Part shown: piece after piece, positions 24,952 to 32,502 of the stretch | How the letters are laid out: every line of letters begins with the position of its first letter | Numbering within the stretch: the stretch's first letter is position 1 | Program-made: the position numbers and the translations under genes | The notes under the pieces: generated by a model | What the model was told of the DNA's origin: nothing | Database searches by the model: none | What the model saw: only the letters and a program-made list of their open reading frames with translations | Assembly (NCBI GenBank): GCA_035487355.1 | Contig: DATHMF010000029.1 | Span: forward strand, 1 to 38,992 | Direction: 5' to 3' | Source: Terriglobales bacterium | GTDB lineage: Bacteria; Acidobacteriota; Terriglobia; Terriglobales; Acidobacteriaceae | DNA: 38,992 bases

Positions 24952-25185
24952 TTACCGGGTCAGGATGCCCCCCTGTATGTGGGGGACTTTGTTCAATTCA
25001 GCCAGTGGAGTCAGTTCGGGATCTCCGCGCAAGAAGCTGATATCGAATCCCGTCAGGCCGCAATTGCAGCCACCCTTTACGACGTGGCGGATGGCGTGAT
25101 CGAGCGCGGCATGAAGGTCCTCCAATGTGACCTTCCCCTCCGCGACAACAATCTGTAGATGGTTGTTTTTGATTTCGTGCTGCAT
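24952..25185 (-). CDS. Candidate RiPP precursor peptide with CNC core
   Basis: A 77-residue peptide encoded 51 bp upstream of the MNIO gene. Residues 1-37 look like a helical leader (QIVVAEGKVTLEDLHAALDH, AIRHVVK). G38-G39-C40-N41-C42-G43 then begins a different segment, LTGFDISFLRGDPELTP, and the peptide ends HIQGGILTR. C40 and C42 are its only cysteines and sit directly behind the leader, as expected for residues modified by an MNIO. Unlike bufferins there is no Sec signal peptide, and it does not match the MbnA, TglA or BufA patterns I know. AAGGAG lies 6-7 nt before ATG 25185, a strong site fitting high expression. An alternative is a small stand-alone protein. Confidence 0.65.
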   Translation of the reverse strand: MQHEIKNNHLQIVVAEGKVTLEDLHAALDHAIRHVVKGGCNCGLTGFDISFLRGDPELTPLAELNKVPHIQGGILTR

Positions 25186-25216
25186 TGATTTCTCCTTTCT
25201 GGTATAGGTAGTGAGA

Positions 25217-25255
25217 ACTAGTTGCAAATCGTTTCGCCTGGGCGCGAAAACTAGT
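25217..25255. promoter_or_regulatory. Paired ACTAGT sites around an inverted repeat
   Basis: ACTAGT occurs at 25217-25222 and 25250-25255, 33 bp apart (about three helical turns). Between them is TTTCGC-ctgggc-GCGAAA (25232-25249). The block lies in the shared upstream region of the peptide/MNIO operon and the divergent SnoaL-like gene, so a dimeric or cooperative regulator could bind here. No regulator gene is adjacent. Confidence 0.4.
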
Positions 25256-25361
25256 CCCGTGATAGGAGTTCCAGTTTTGTCGAGGAGCGTCTTTTTTACG
25301 GAACTATTCCCATGCCTGGAGTATAGTGGGGGTGTTAAGTGTTCCCCATGAGGAGGTACTC

Positions 25362-26060
25362 ATGCAGCTCCACCGGATAATCTCTCTGATCGGGATCGCC
25401 TGTGTTGCATGGGCTCTTGTGGCGGAAGCCCAGAAGAAGCCAACTACTTCATCCCAGAACACGGCTGGTCAGGTCCAGGTTGCACCGCAGAAAAAGGCGG
25501 TTACGCCGGCTCAGACCAGAGTTCCCCTGCCAGGCCAACTCCAACCGGCATCGGATGAACAGAACAAAGCAGTCGTGCGGCGGGTATTCGATGACCTCTT
25601 CACTCGCGGGCGCTATGAGTTCATCAATGATATCTATACCAAGGACTGTGCCGTCCACTTCCGCGGCCGGAACAACCGACTGGAAGAGGCGGTGGCGGAA
25701 GGTAAAGGATGGAGGTCGGCGGCTCCCGATCTCGTGATGAAGGTCGACAACATGATGGTGCAGCGCGACTTCGTGATGGTTAACTGGACTGCACTGGGAA
25801 CGAACACGGGCAAAGGCAATGGAGTTCCAGCCTCAGGGAAGCGCATCCTGATCCATGGCAATAGCAAATTCCGGCTTGTCAATGGGAAGATTGCCGAGGT
25901 GTGGAACGAGTACGACCGGGACGAGATTTTTCGCCAAGTCGGGGTGTCCCCAAAACTAGGCCACCTCTATGACATGACCCAGGACTACTGGTCGGCCTTG
26001 AATCGAATTGTTTCCGATACCGGTTTGGCGGTGCTTCAGTTCAGTCTTATAAAGTTGTAA
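25362..26060 (+). CDS. Secreted SnoaL-like / ester cyclase-type protein
   Basis: A 232-residue exported protein. A Sec signal peptide (MQLHRIISLIGIACVAWALV ending AEAQ) is followed by a Gln/Lys/Pro-rich linker and then an NTF2-like SnoaL domain from about residue 65: NKAVVRRVFDDLFTRGRYEF, YTKDCAVHFRGR, VMVNWTALGTNTG, KFRLVNGKIAEVWNEYDR. SnoaL-like domains bind small hydrophobic molecules, and some cyclise polyketides, but most bacterial copies are of unknown function. GAGGAGG a few bases before ATG 25362 settles the start. It is divergent from the MNIO cassette with 176 bp between start codons, so co-regulation is possible. A TATAGT box lies at about 25322. Confidence 0.8.
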   Translation: MQLHRIISLIGIACVAWALVAEAQKKPTTSSQNTAGQVQVAPQKKAVTPAQTRVPLPGQLQPASDEQNKAVVRRVFDDLFTRGRYEFINDIYTKDCAVHFRGRNNRLEEAVAEGKGWRSAAPDLVMKVDNMMVQRDFVMVNWTALGTNTGKGNGVPASGKRILIHGNSKFRLVNGKIAEVWNEYDRDEIFRQVGVSPKLGHLYDMTQDYWSALNRIVSDTGLAVLQFSLIKL

Positions 26061-26264
26061 GGTATTGGGTCCAATCCCCTGTCCACACACCTGAAAGATG
26101 ACCATCCTTCAGTGTCTCAGTCGCCTACGCTGCTTGAAGTGTGGACCTCTATTCAATGAACTCTGCTGGAATTCTCTTGAATCACCAATGCTGGTTTGCG
26201 CATGTCCCTGTACGACCCCTTCAACAGAACGAATTGAACGAAACGCACTAGCGAGTAGCGTGAG

Positions 26265-27938
26265 ATGGCCAGAATAGCGCTCATCGCCCAAAAGGATAAT
26301 CGCTGGGCAAACAGCATCTTGCAGATTCTCAGCCAGGCAAGAACCACCCATGAATGCTACTTTGCCGAGCTCGGTAGCTTTTGCAATAGTGCAGATGAAA
26401 GCGATCCGGAGGCGAGTTACGTCTACATTCCTTCTTTAATTGATCGGGAGGGAATAATTCCTGATTTATCCGAAGCTGAACGGGTATTTCAGCGATCTGC
26501 CAGGCTCCGGCCAAGGAAACTAGTCCTGCTTTCCAGTGCCCTGATTTATGGAACGGGCCCCTGGAGACTGGGCCTGGTCAGCGAGGATTACACCGCTGGA
26601 AATTATCGCGGAGACCAAATTTGTAGTCGCTGGAAGTCGCTTGAGGCGACGGCCGGTCAATGTTTGAATTTGAAGGGGAATGTACCACTCATAATCCTGC
26701 GTCCCACAACCGTGCTGCCCTCACCGGCTTTGCTCAGCCGGCGACTGATGCGGCGGTTCACATTTACTTTGCCTGGGCACGATCCCACATTGCAGCTTCT
26801 CAGTCTCTGCGACCTGGCAGAGGCCCTGCTCTGCGCCCTTGAGCAGGATAAACCAGGCGTATTTAATGTCGCTCCGGATGGTGTAGTTCCACTGCATGCT
26901 GCCGTTCGGATCGCCCACGGTTACAGCGTTGCGCTTCCGCGCACCTTGCAGCGCCTGTTCAGACGCTCGGATGCTCTCGACTACCTGCGCTATCCGTGGA
27001 CGGTTTCAAATAAAAAAATTAAGGAAGAGCTGGGCTTTGCTCCCCGCAAATCAAGTATTGCCACTGTCTTTGAAATGGAAGCGGAAACGGAAATTGACTG
27101 CCGGAAGAGAGGCCCTTCCCTACCCTCGCCCGAGCCCACGTTTGACGACTTTGGAATGGATAAGAACCTTATTCAGTCTTACGGCAAGACCCTGTTCAAG
27201 TTTCTGTGCGATTACTACTGGCGCATCGAAGTCAAAGGACTCGAGTATGTTCCTCGCGAGGGGCCAGCAATTCTGGTCGGCATGCATCGTGGTTTTATGC
27301 CTTGGGATGGTGTCATGGTCCTGCACCAGTTGGTCCAAAAGGCAGGGAGATTTCCCCGCTTTCTCACTCATCCTGGATTGCTGAAGTTCCCATTTATTTC
27401 CAGCTTCGTAACCAAGCTCGGGGGAGTGATTGCCTGCCAGGAAAGCGCCGACCGGGTGCTTGAAAGCGGCGAGCTACTGGGTGTGTTCCCAGAGGGCGTT
27501 CGGGGCGCGTTCACACCGTATCGCGAGGCTTATAGGCTGAAGTCGTTTGGGCGCGATGCTTTTGTAAAAATCGCCCTGCGTCACCGCGTCCGGATTGTTC
27601 CTTTTGTTACCGTTGGCAGCGCTGAAATATTTCCAATATTCGCAACCATAAAATCCCGCCGATGGACCCGCTATTCGGATTGGCCCTGTCTGCCGCTTTC
27701 CACTTTCCCTATTTTGCCAGTGCCGCTGCCTTCAAAGTGGCACATGCAATTCTTGCCTGCCATTCACCTGGGAGAACAATACCCGCGAGAAGCGGCTCAG
27801 GATGCTTCGGTGATCAAAGCAATAAGCCTGGAAGTTCGAAACAGGATGCAACAAGCGGTAGATGAAATGATCCGCAAGCGCCGATCAGTGTTCTTTGGTT
27901 CAATCTTCGAGCCCGAGGAAGAAGCAGGAACCAGGTGA
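26265..27938 (+). CDS. Epimerase-like / glycerolipid acyltransferase fusion
   Basis: A 557-residue two-domain protein. Residues 1-270 resemble the extended SDR/NAD-dependent epimerase fold (KLVLLSSALIYGTGPWRL, PLIILRPTTVLPSPALLSRR, ADLAEALL-like and GVFNVAPDG), but the opening IALIAQKDNRWANSIL has lost the GxxGxxG dinucleotide loop, so this half is probably not a redox enzyme. Residues about 300-540 are an acyltransferase of the LPLAT/MGAT-like type: the histidine block GMHRGFMPWDGVMV, then FPEGVRGAFTPYREAYRLKS and VRIVPFVTVGSAEIFPI. It likely transfers fatty acyl groups to a lipid at the membrane. The upstream 204 bp hold no gene. The ribosome-binding site is weak. Confidence 0.8.
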   Translation: MARIALIAQKDNRWANSILQILSQARTTHECYFAELGSFCNSADESDPEASYVYIPSLIDREGIIPDLSEAERVFQRSARLRPRKLVLLSSALIYGTGPWRLGLVSEDYTAGNYRGDQICSRWKSLEATAGQCLNLKGNVPLIILRPTTVLPSPALLSRRLMRRFTFTLPGHDPTLQLLSLCDLAEALLCALEQDKPGVFNVAPDGVVPLHAAVRIAHGYSVALPRTLQRLFRRSDALDYLRYPWTVSNKKIKEELGFAPRKSSIATVFEMEAETEIDCRKRGPSLPSPEPTFDDFGMDKNLIQSYGKTLFKFLCDYYWRIEVKGLEYVPREGPAILVGMHRGFMPWDGVMVLHQLVQKAGRFPRFLTHPGLLKFPFISSFVTKLGGVIACQESADRVLESGELLGVFPEGVRGAFTPYREAYRLKSFGRDAFVKIALRHRVRIVPFVTVGSAEIFPIFATIKSRRWTRYSDWPCLPLSTFPILPVPLPSKWHMQFLPAIHLGEQYPREAAQDASVIKAISLEVRNRMQQAVDEMIRKRRSVFFGSIFEPEEEAGTR

Positions 27939-28046
27939 TCTTCGCGCCAAGGAGTTGCTTGCGTTAAGCAACCGGCAATGGTAAAAGTGCACCCGAATGC
28001 AAGGAGCAATTTTTTGTGTGCTCCGGCGGAATGAGGAGCGGGTTCA

Positions 28047-31000
28047 ATGCAAAAGATTCAGAGATTGGCGTGTCTGCTGTTGGCGCTTCTGCTGATAAGA
28101 GCGCCCATAGTTGCGCAATCGGCTGCCACCGCTGATTTGCACGGCACAGTGAAGGACTCCAGCGGAGCGATCATCCAGAGTGCGACTGTGACCGTACGCG
28201 ACGAGTCGAGAAATTTTGAGCGCACCGTCCAGACCAACCAAGCTGGATACTTTACCTTTCTCTCATTACCTCCAGGCCGCTACACGGTGACCGTAAGAGC
28301 CAAGAGCTTTTCCCCGACGGTGGCTAAAGACGTCCTGGTCACCGTGGGCCAGGTTGCTGACTATCCTGTCACCATGAAAGTGGCGGCGGATGTGGAAATC
28401 ACGGTTCGTGGCGAGCCGTTGTTGATTGAAACCTCCAAGACATCCACCAGCAGCACCATCGGCCAAGAGCGCATTGAAAACCTGCCCACTAACGGCCGCA
28501 ACTATATAAACTTCTCCCTGACGAATTCCCAGGTTCAGCGTGATGCAGCGCCCAGTCTTGGCGGCGCGCCTACCTCGGGATTGAACTTTGGCGGCCAGCG
28601 GGCGCGCTCCAATGAGGTCAACGTTGACGCCATGGACGCCGTGGATAATTCAGTGAACGGCATCCGCTCGACCTTGTCGCAGGAGGGCGTGCAGGAATTC
28701 CAGATCATCACCAACGGCTATGAAGCCGAATACGGACGCGCCACCGGCGGGGTGGTCAACATCATCACCAAGTCCGGCACCAACAGTTTTCACGGCAGCG
28801 TTTTCGGCTACCTGCGCAACCGCAACTTCCAGGCGCAAAACCCTTTCACGAACACGCCCAATCCGGCTTACACACGTGTGCAGGCCGGGGTCGCCTACGG
28901 CGGCGCGCTGAAGAAGAACCGCACCTTCTACTTCTTCTCTTTTGAGATGGCGCGCCGGCAAGAGACCGGGTTTTCAACCATCGGGAGCGACCGCTTCGGT
29001 CTGGTTCCCTTGCCCAATGCGGCAACTTTCGGGCTTCCGGCAACCGCGCTGGTGACGCCTGCCCAGGCAAGCTTCCTTGCCACGGCGCCGGTTTCACCTT
29101 TGACTGTGGCTTATGCCCAGTTGGCGGCAGGCGGTTCTGCAGTTGCATTAGCTGGTGCGCCCGGTGCGCCGGGACCGTTAGGAGCTTTCCCTACCACCGG
29201 AGCGCCACTGCCGGCCTCCTATCACAATCTCTTAAGTCAGGTTGGGAACTATCCGGTATCTGAAGCCACAGACATTTACTCGCTCCGGTTCGACCACAAG
29301 TTTTCCAGCAGAAATCAGGTGATGCTTCGTTTTGGCCTGAGTCCCAGTGACATGACCGGGATTCAAGTGAACGCGCAGAACCAGGACTTCGGCCAGAACG
29401 CCTTTTCCCGCACTTCCACGCAGAACTATCACGACAGCAGCGCCGGGGTGCAAGACACCTGGATCCTGAGCGACAACAGGACCAACGAAGCCAGATACCA
29501 GTACTCCCGCCGCGGGCTGCTCTACAATTTTTCCAGGGCTCCGGGAGGCAGCGACGTAGCCGTCAATATCCCCGGATTCGCCTTCTTTGGCCGCGAGCCG
29601 TTTTCGTTCGTAAAGCGGGTGGAGCAGCGCAACCAGGTGAGCGACACCTTCTCCTGGATAAAGGGCCGGCACAGCATCAAATTTGGCGCTGATGTGAACG
29701 CCCTGGCGATCAATGCCGATTTCACCGTGAACTTCGGCGGCCAATATAACTTCGGTGAGCTGCCGGCGGGCTCGCTGAACTCCAATTTTGCGGCTGCGGG
29801 CGCACCGAACTTCTCTGCTGTCCAGACCTACGGCCTTGGCCTCCCTCAGGTTTTCATCCAGGGCGTTGGCAACCCGCATGATTCGTTCAAAATGACAGCG
29901 ATGGGTTTCTTCGCCCAGGACTCATGGCGGATTCGCAACAATCTGACACTGAATTATGGCGTGCGTTATGACTACGAAATCACCCCGCAATTCAACGCCG
30001 CCAACCAGCTTTCGCAGGCCGCGCAGGATGCGCTGGGCATAACCCAGGGTATCCCCAGAGATAGCAACAACCTCGCTCCCCGCATCGGTCTCGCCTGGGA
30101 CCCCGGGGACGATGGCAAGACCGTGGTCCGCGCCTCTTATGGAATCTTTTACGATCACCCGCCGTTAGGGCTGGCCTTTATTTCCGACGTAGCTGATGGC
30201 AGCCAGGCGCCCCAGTTCGTACTTTTTGGCGGCGCTCCCTGCAATCCGGCGCAACCAGGTTCGCCTTTCAACTTGAACGCGACGAACGCCTTCCAAGGCT
30301 TGCTTGGTTTGACTACCAGCCCGAGCACAGGTTGCTTACCGCCGGGGCTGGCTTCAGCATTTGGATTTATCGGTTCGCAGCAACGCTTTAACCCTACACC
30401 GAATGCTCCGTCGCTGCTTAACAATCAGGCTTACCTCACCGCCGGCCCGGGCGGCACGCCTGTACCGCTGATTTCGCAACCGTTCGGGTTCCCAAATGGG
30501 AAAAACTTTCAGTACGGATACGCGGAACAATCAGGACTTTCGATTGAACACGACCTCGGAAACGATTTCGCCGTCAGTGCGGCTTACAACTACACCGGCG
30601 GACATCACCTGAACCGGCCCATCAATGCAAACCCTACAAATCCCAAGGCCCTCATTGAGAACTGGGAGCGGTTCAACTCGTGGGCCATTGCCAATGCTCA
30701 GCCAACGACTCCCAATCCTCTGCTTGCTGGAACCGGGGCCGTTCCCTGTGGAGCAGGTTCTGCGGGTGCGTGGGTCAACCCCGCGCTTCTCAGCTTTTTT
30801 CGTCGCTCTGGACTGAACCCGTCGCTGACCTCGGTCCTCGCCCCTTGCCTGCCCGTTGCCAATCTCATCGCGCAGCAGTACCACCTTGGACTGGGCGTTT
30901 CCGTGCCCTTCAGCGACATGATCGCCAACTATTCCAATGGCAGTTCCGTCTATCACGGCCTCACGTTGAACCTGCGCAAGCGTATGAAGAACCACTACGA

Positions 31001-31676
31001 GTTCCTGGCTTCGTATACCTGGTCGCATGTCATTGATGACTCCACCGACCTCCAATTCCTGCTTTCACCGCAGGACGACCTTCGTCCTGATCAGGAGCGA
31101 TCAACCTCCGCCTTCGATCAGCGCCACCGGTTTGTTTTCAGCGGCATATATCAGAGCGAAAAAGCAGGCGACGGCTTCTGGGGCAAAGTGTTCAGCGACT
31201 GGACTCTGGCTCCGATCCTCGAGTTCAGCTCCGGACGGCCGTTCAACATTGTCACTGCCACGGACCAGAACTTTAACTTCAGTACCTCCACCGACCGCCC
31301 CAACGCTGTCGCCCCAAGTACGCCGGCCAACGCTTGCGGTTTCCCAACCGTACCCTCGAAAGTATCTCCGACTGGGGCCTTCCAGATCCCGTGCTTTGTT
31401 GACTCCAATCCTCTGGACGGCAGCTTCACCGGCTCTCTGGACGGCAATCTGAGCCGCAATGCCGGAACCCGGCCTATGACCATATTCACGGATATGCGTA
31501 TCGCCCGTTCCATCAGCGTCACGGAACGCATCAGGCTCGAAGGCATGGTGGATATGTTTAACTTCGTCAACCGCTTCAACGTGGCCGACATGAACTCGCT
31601 CTACACCGAAGCCGGAAAGCCGACGGCCTCTTTCGATCCACGCCAGTTCCAATTTGGCGTCAGGCTGAGCTGGTAG
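28047..31676 (+). CDS. Oar-like TonB-dependent receptor with carboxypeptidase-like domain
   Basis: A 1209-residue outer-membrane protein of the Oar-like family that is strongly expanded in Acidobacteriota. A signal peptide (LACLLLALLLIRAPIVAQ) leads to a carboxypeptidase-regulatory-like beta-sandwich at about residues 28-105 (ADLHGTVKDSSGAIIQSATV, FTFLSLPPGRYTVTVRA). A plug region follows at about 110-245 (ENLPTNGRNYINFSL, EYGRATGGVVNIITKSGTN), and then a long beta-barrel ending in FGVRLSW with the terminal Trp typical of barrels. Such receptors are thought to bind large or polymeric substrates. GAGGAG lies about 9 nt before the ATG. No partner SusD, TonB or degradation genes are adjacent. 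Confidence 0.93.
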   Translation: MQKIQRLACLLLALLLIRAPIVAQSAATADLHGTVKDSSGAIIQSATVTVRDESRNFERTVQTNQAGYFTFLSLPPGRYTVTVRAKSFSPTVAKDVLVTVGQVADYPVTMKVAADVEITVRGEPLLIETSKTSTSSTIGQERIENLPTNGRNYINFSLTNSQVQRDAAPSLGGAPTSGLNFGGQRARSNEVNVDAMDAVDNSVNGIRSTLSQEGVQEFQIITNGYEAEYGRATGGVVNIITKSGTNSFHGSVFGYLRNRNFQAQNPFTNTPNPAYTRVQAGVAYGGALKKNRTFYFFSFEMARRQETGFSTIGSDRFGLVPLPNAATFGLPATALVTPAQASFLATAPVSPLTVAYAQLAAGGSAVALAGAPGAPGPLGAFPTTGAPLPASYHNLLSQVGNYPVSEATDIYSLRFDHKFSSRNQVMLRFGLSPSDMTGIQVNAQNQDFGQNAFSRTSTQNYHDSSAGVQDTWILSDNRTNEARYQYSRRGLLYNFSRAPGGSDVAVNIPGFAFFGREPFSFVKRVEQRNQVSDTFSWIKGRHSIKFGADVNALAINADFTVNFGGQYNFGELPAGSLNSNFAAAGAPNFSAVQTYGLGLPQVFIQGVGNPHDSFKMTAMGFFAQDSWRIRNNLTLNYGVRYDYEITPQFNAANQLSQAAQDALGITQGIPRDSNNLAPRIGLAWDPGDDGKTVVRASYGIFYDHPPLGLAFISDVADGSQAPQFVLFGGAPCNPAQPGSPFNLNATNAFQGLLGLTTSPSTGCLPPGLASAFGFIGSQQRFNPTPNAPSLLNNQAYLTAGPGGTPVPLISQPFGFPNGKNFQYGYAEQSGLSIEHDLGNDFAVSAAYNYTGGHHLNRPINANPTNPKALIENWERFNSWAIANAQPTTPNPLLAGTGAVPCGAGSAGAWVNPALLSFFRRSGLNPSLTSVLAPCLPVANLIAQQYHLGLGVSVPFSDMIANYSNGSSVYHGLTLNLRKRMKNHYEFLASYTWSHVIDDSTDLQFLLSPQDDLRPDQERSTSAFDQRHRFVFSGIYQSEKAGDGFWGKVFSDWTLAPILEFSSGRPFNIVTATDQNFNFSTSTDRPNAVAPSTPANACGFPTVPSKVSPTGAFQIPCFVDSNPLDGSFTGSLDGNLSRNAGTRPMTIFTDMRIARSISVTERIRLEGMVDMFNFVNRFNVADMNSLYTEAGKPTASFDPRQFQFGVRLSW

Positions 31677-31688
31677 CAACGGTTGCTT

Positions 31689-31760
31689 TGTATCAGGGCA
31701 CGAGTTTACTAGTGCCGATAAGTAAGCTAATGGATTGGGCTTCAGCCCCTGCGGTCCTTG
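31689..31760. repeat. Dispersed repeat, reverse-complement copy of the 2107 element
   Basis: The 22 bp at 31689-31710 (TGTATCAGGGCACGAGTTTA plus CT) are the exact reverse complement of 2107-2128. The following bases carry GGGC-ttca-GCCC (31737-31748), a small hairpin of the kind seen in such repeat families. The element sits just downstream of the Oar-like receptor gene. Confidence 0.75.
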
Positions 31761-31823
31761 CGCTGTCCAACCCAAATCTAAAAGAGCTGTCTTCGGATTA
31801 GCTTAGACTGTGGGATTCTGAAA

Positions 31824-31843
31824 GTGATATCACTGTGATATCA
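31824..31843. promoter_or_regulatory. Doubled palindrome GTGATATCA with 11-bp period
   Basis: GTGATATCAC (31824-31833) is a perfect palindrome, and GTGATATCA (31835-31843) repeats it 11 bp on, one helical turn away, so two dimers could bind side by side on the same face of the DNA. It lies in a gene-free stretch with no obvious promoter. Confidence 0.45.
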
Positions 31844-31982
31844 AACCCTTAACTTCTTAAGAACCATCGGCCATAATTGTGCTGAACGCGTGTTTTGAAC
31901 GGGTGAGCCAAATGCGAGCGCCGGATGCGCGCGAGCAGTTGGCGAGGGGGCAGCGGTTTACCGCGGAGTCCTTAAATAAAAG

Positions 31983-32000
31983 CCGCATTCAAGAATGCGG
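31983..32000. repeat. GCATTC/GAATGC hairpin
   Basis: CCGCATTC and GAATGCGG pair perfectly around AA, and flanking AAAAGCC/GGGCTTT can extend the stem. A related hairpin GGCATTC-GA-GAATGCC is at 3362-3377, suggesting a small dispersed family. Confidence 0.5.
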
Positions 32001-32051
32001 GGGCTTTCGAGTCTGCGTGGGAACTCAATTTTGTGGGTACCTGAAGGACGA

Positions 32052-32150
32052 ACAACCCCGAAGGGGTGGCGTATTATAGCCCAGCGCTTCCAGCGCTGGG
32101 TATCGTAGGAAACGATTAGTAGTCCCGTTAGGGACGACGCTATACCTTCG
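32052..32150. repeat. Multi-hairpin dispersed repeat element
   Basis: Three adjacent hairpins occur: CCCC-gaa-GGGG (32056-32066), CCCAGCGC-ttcca-GCGCTGGG (32080-32100) and GTCCC-gtta-GGGAC (32122-32135). The arrangement recalls dispersed hairpin repeats I have seen in acidobacterial genomes. The surrounding 31677-32437 has no supported gene; a 66-codon frame at 31879-32079 runs through the repeats and looks non-coding. Confidence 0.6.
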
Positions 32151-32437
32151 TGTTCTCACACAGACTCTTTTGCCCTATCCGGTCTTTGAAAATTCATTTG
32201 CCTGTAGATCGAAGCCACAGCGGAATGCTGCTTTTTCCTGAGTACTGCCACTTGCTCAGCAAGTACCCGCCCCGGCATCAACTTTAGCCGCTAGATATGC
32301 GGTGATCAGCGCTGTTTTTAGGGCTCCAACCACTAGCTGCAAGTACCCCCTCCCCACTTCCTGGCCGGGCCCAGCGGTGTAAAATGATCGGCATTTCTCA
32401 GAGCAGCTTTGCTTCCTTTCGCTTACCTGAGACGTAA

Positions 32438-32491
32438 TCGAAGCGAGAAACACTCTCGAAGCTAGAAGCACTATCAAAGCAAGAAACACTC
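32438..32491 (+). repeat. Three 18-bp tandem repeats before a ribosome-binding site
   Basis: Three 18-bp units of the form TCGAAGCGAGAAACACTC (the second is TCGAAGCTAGAAGCACTA, the third TCAAAGCAAGAAACACTC) run without gaps. They end directly at the AGGAG (32492-32496) of the gene at 32503. They lie in the probable 5' leader. Confidence 0.8.
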
Positions 32492-32502
32492 AGGAGCCGG
32501 TT

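Noticed and set aside
24673..25158. 161-codon plus-strand frame opposite the MNIO and peptide genes
   Set aside because: It is antisense to two genes with clear motifs and ribosome-binding sites; its own protein has no recognisable features.
31879..32079. 66-codon open frame in the repeat-rich gap
   Set aside because: It runs through hairpin repeats, has no ribosome-binding site and its protein shows no domain-like pattern.
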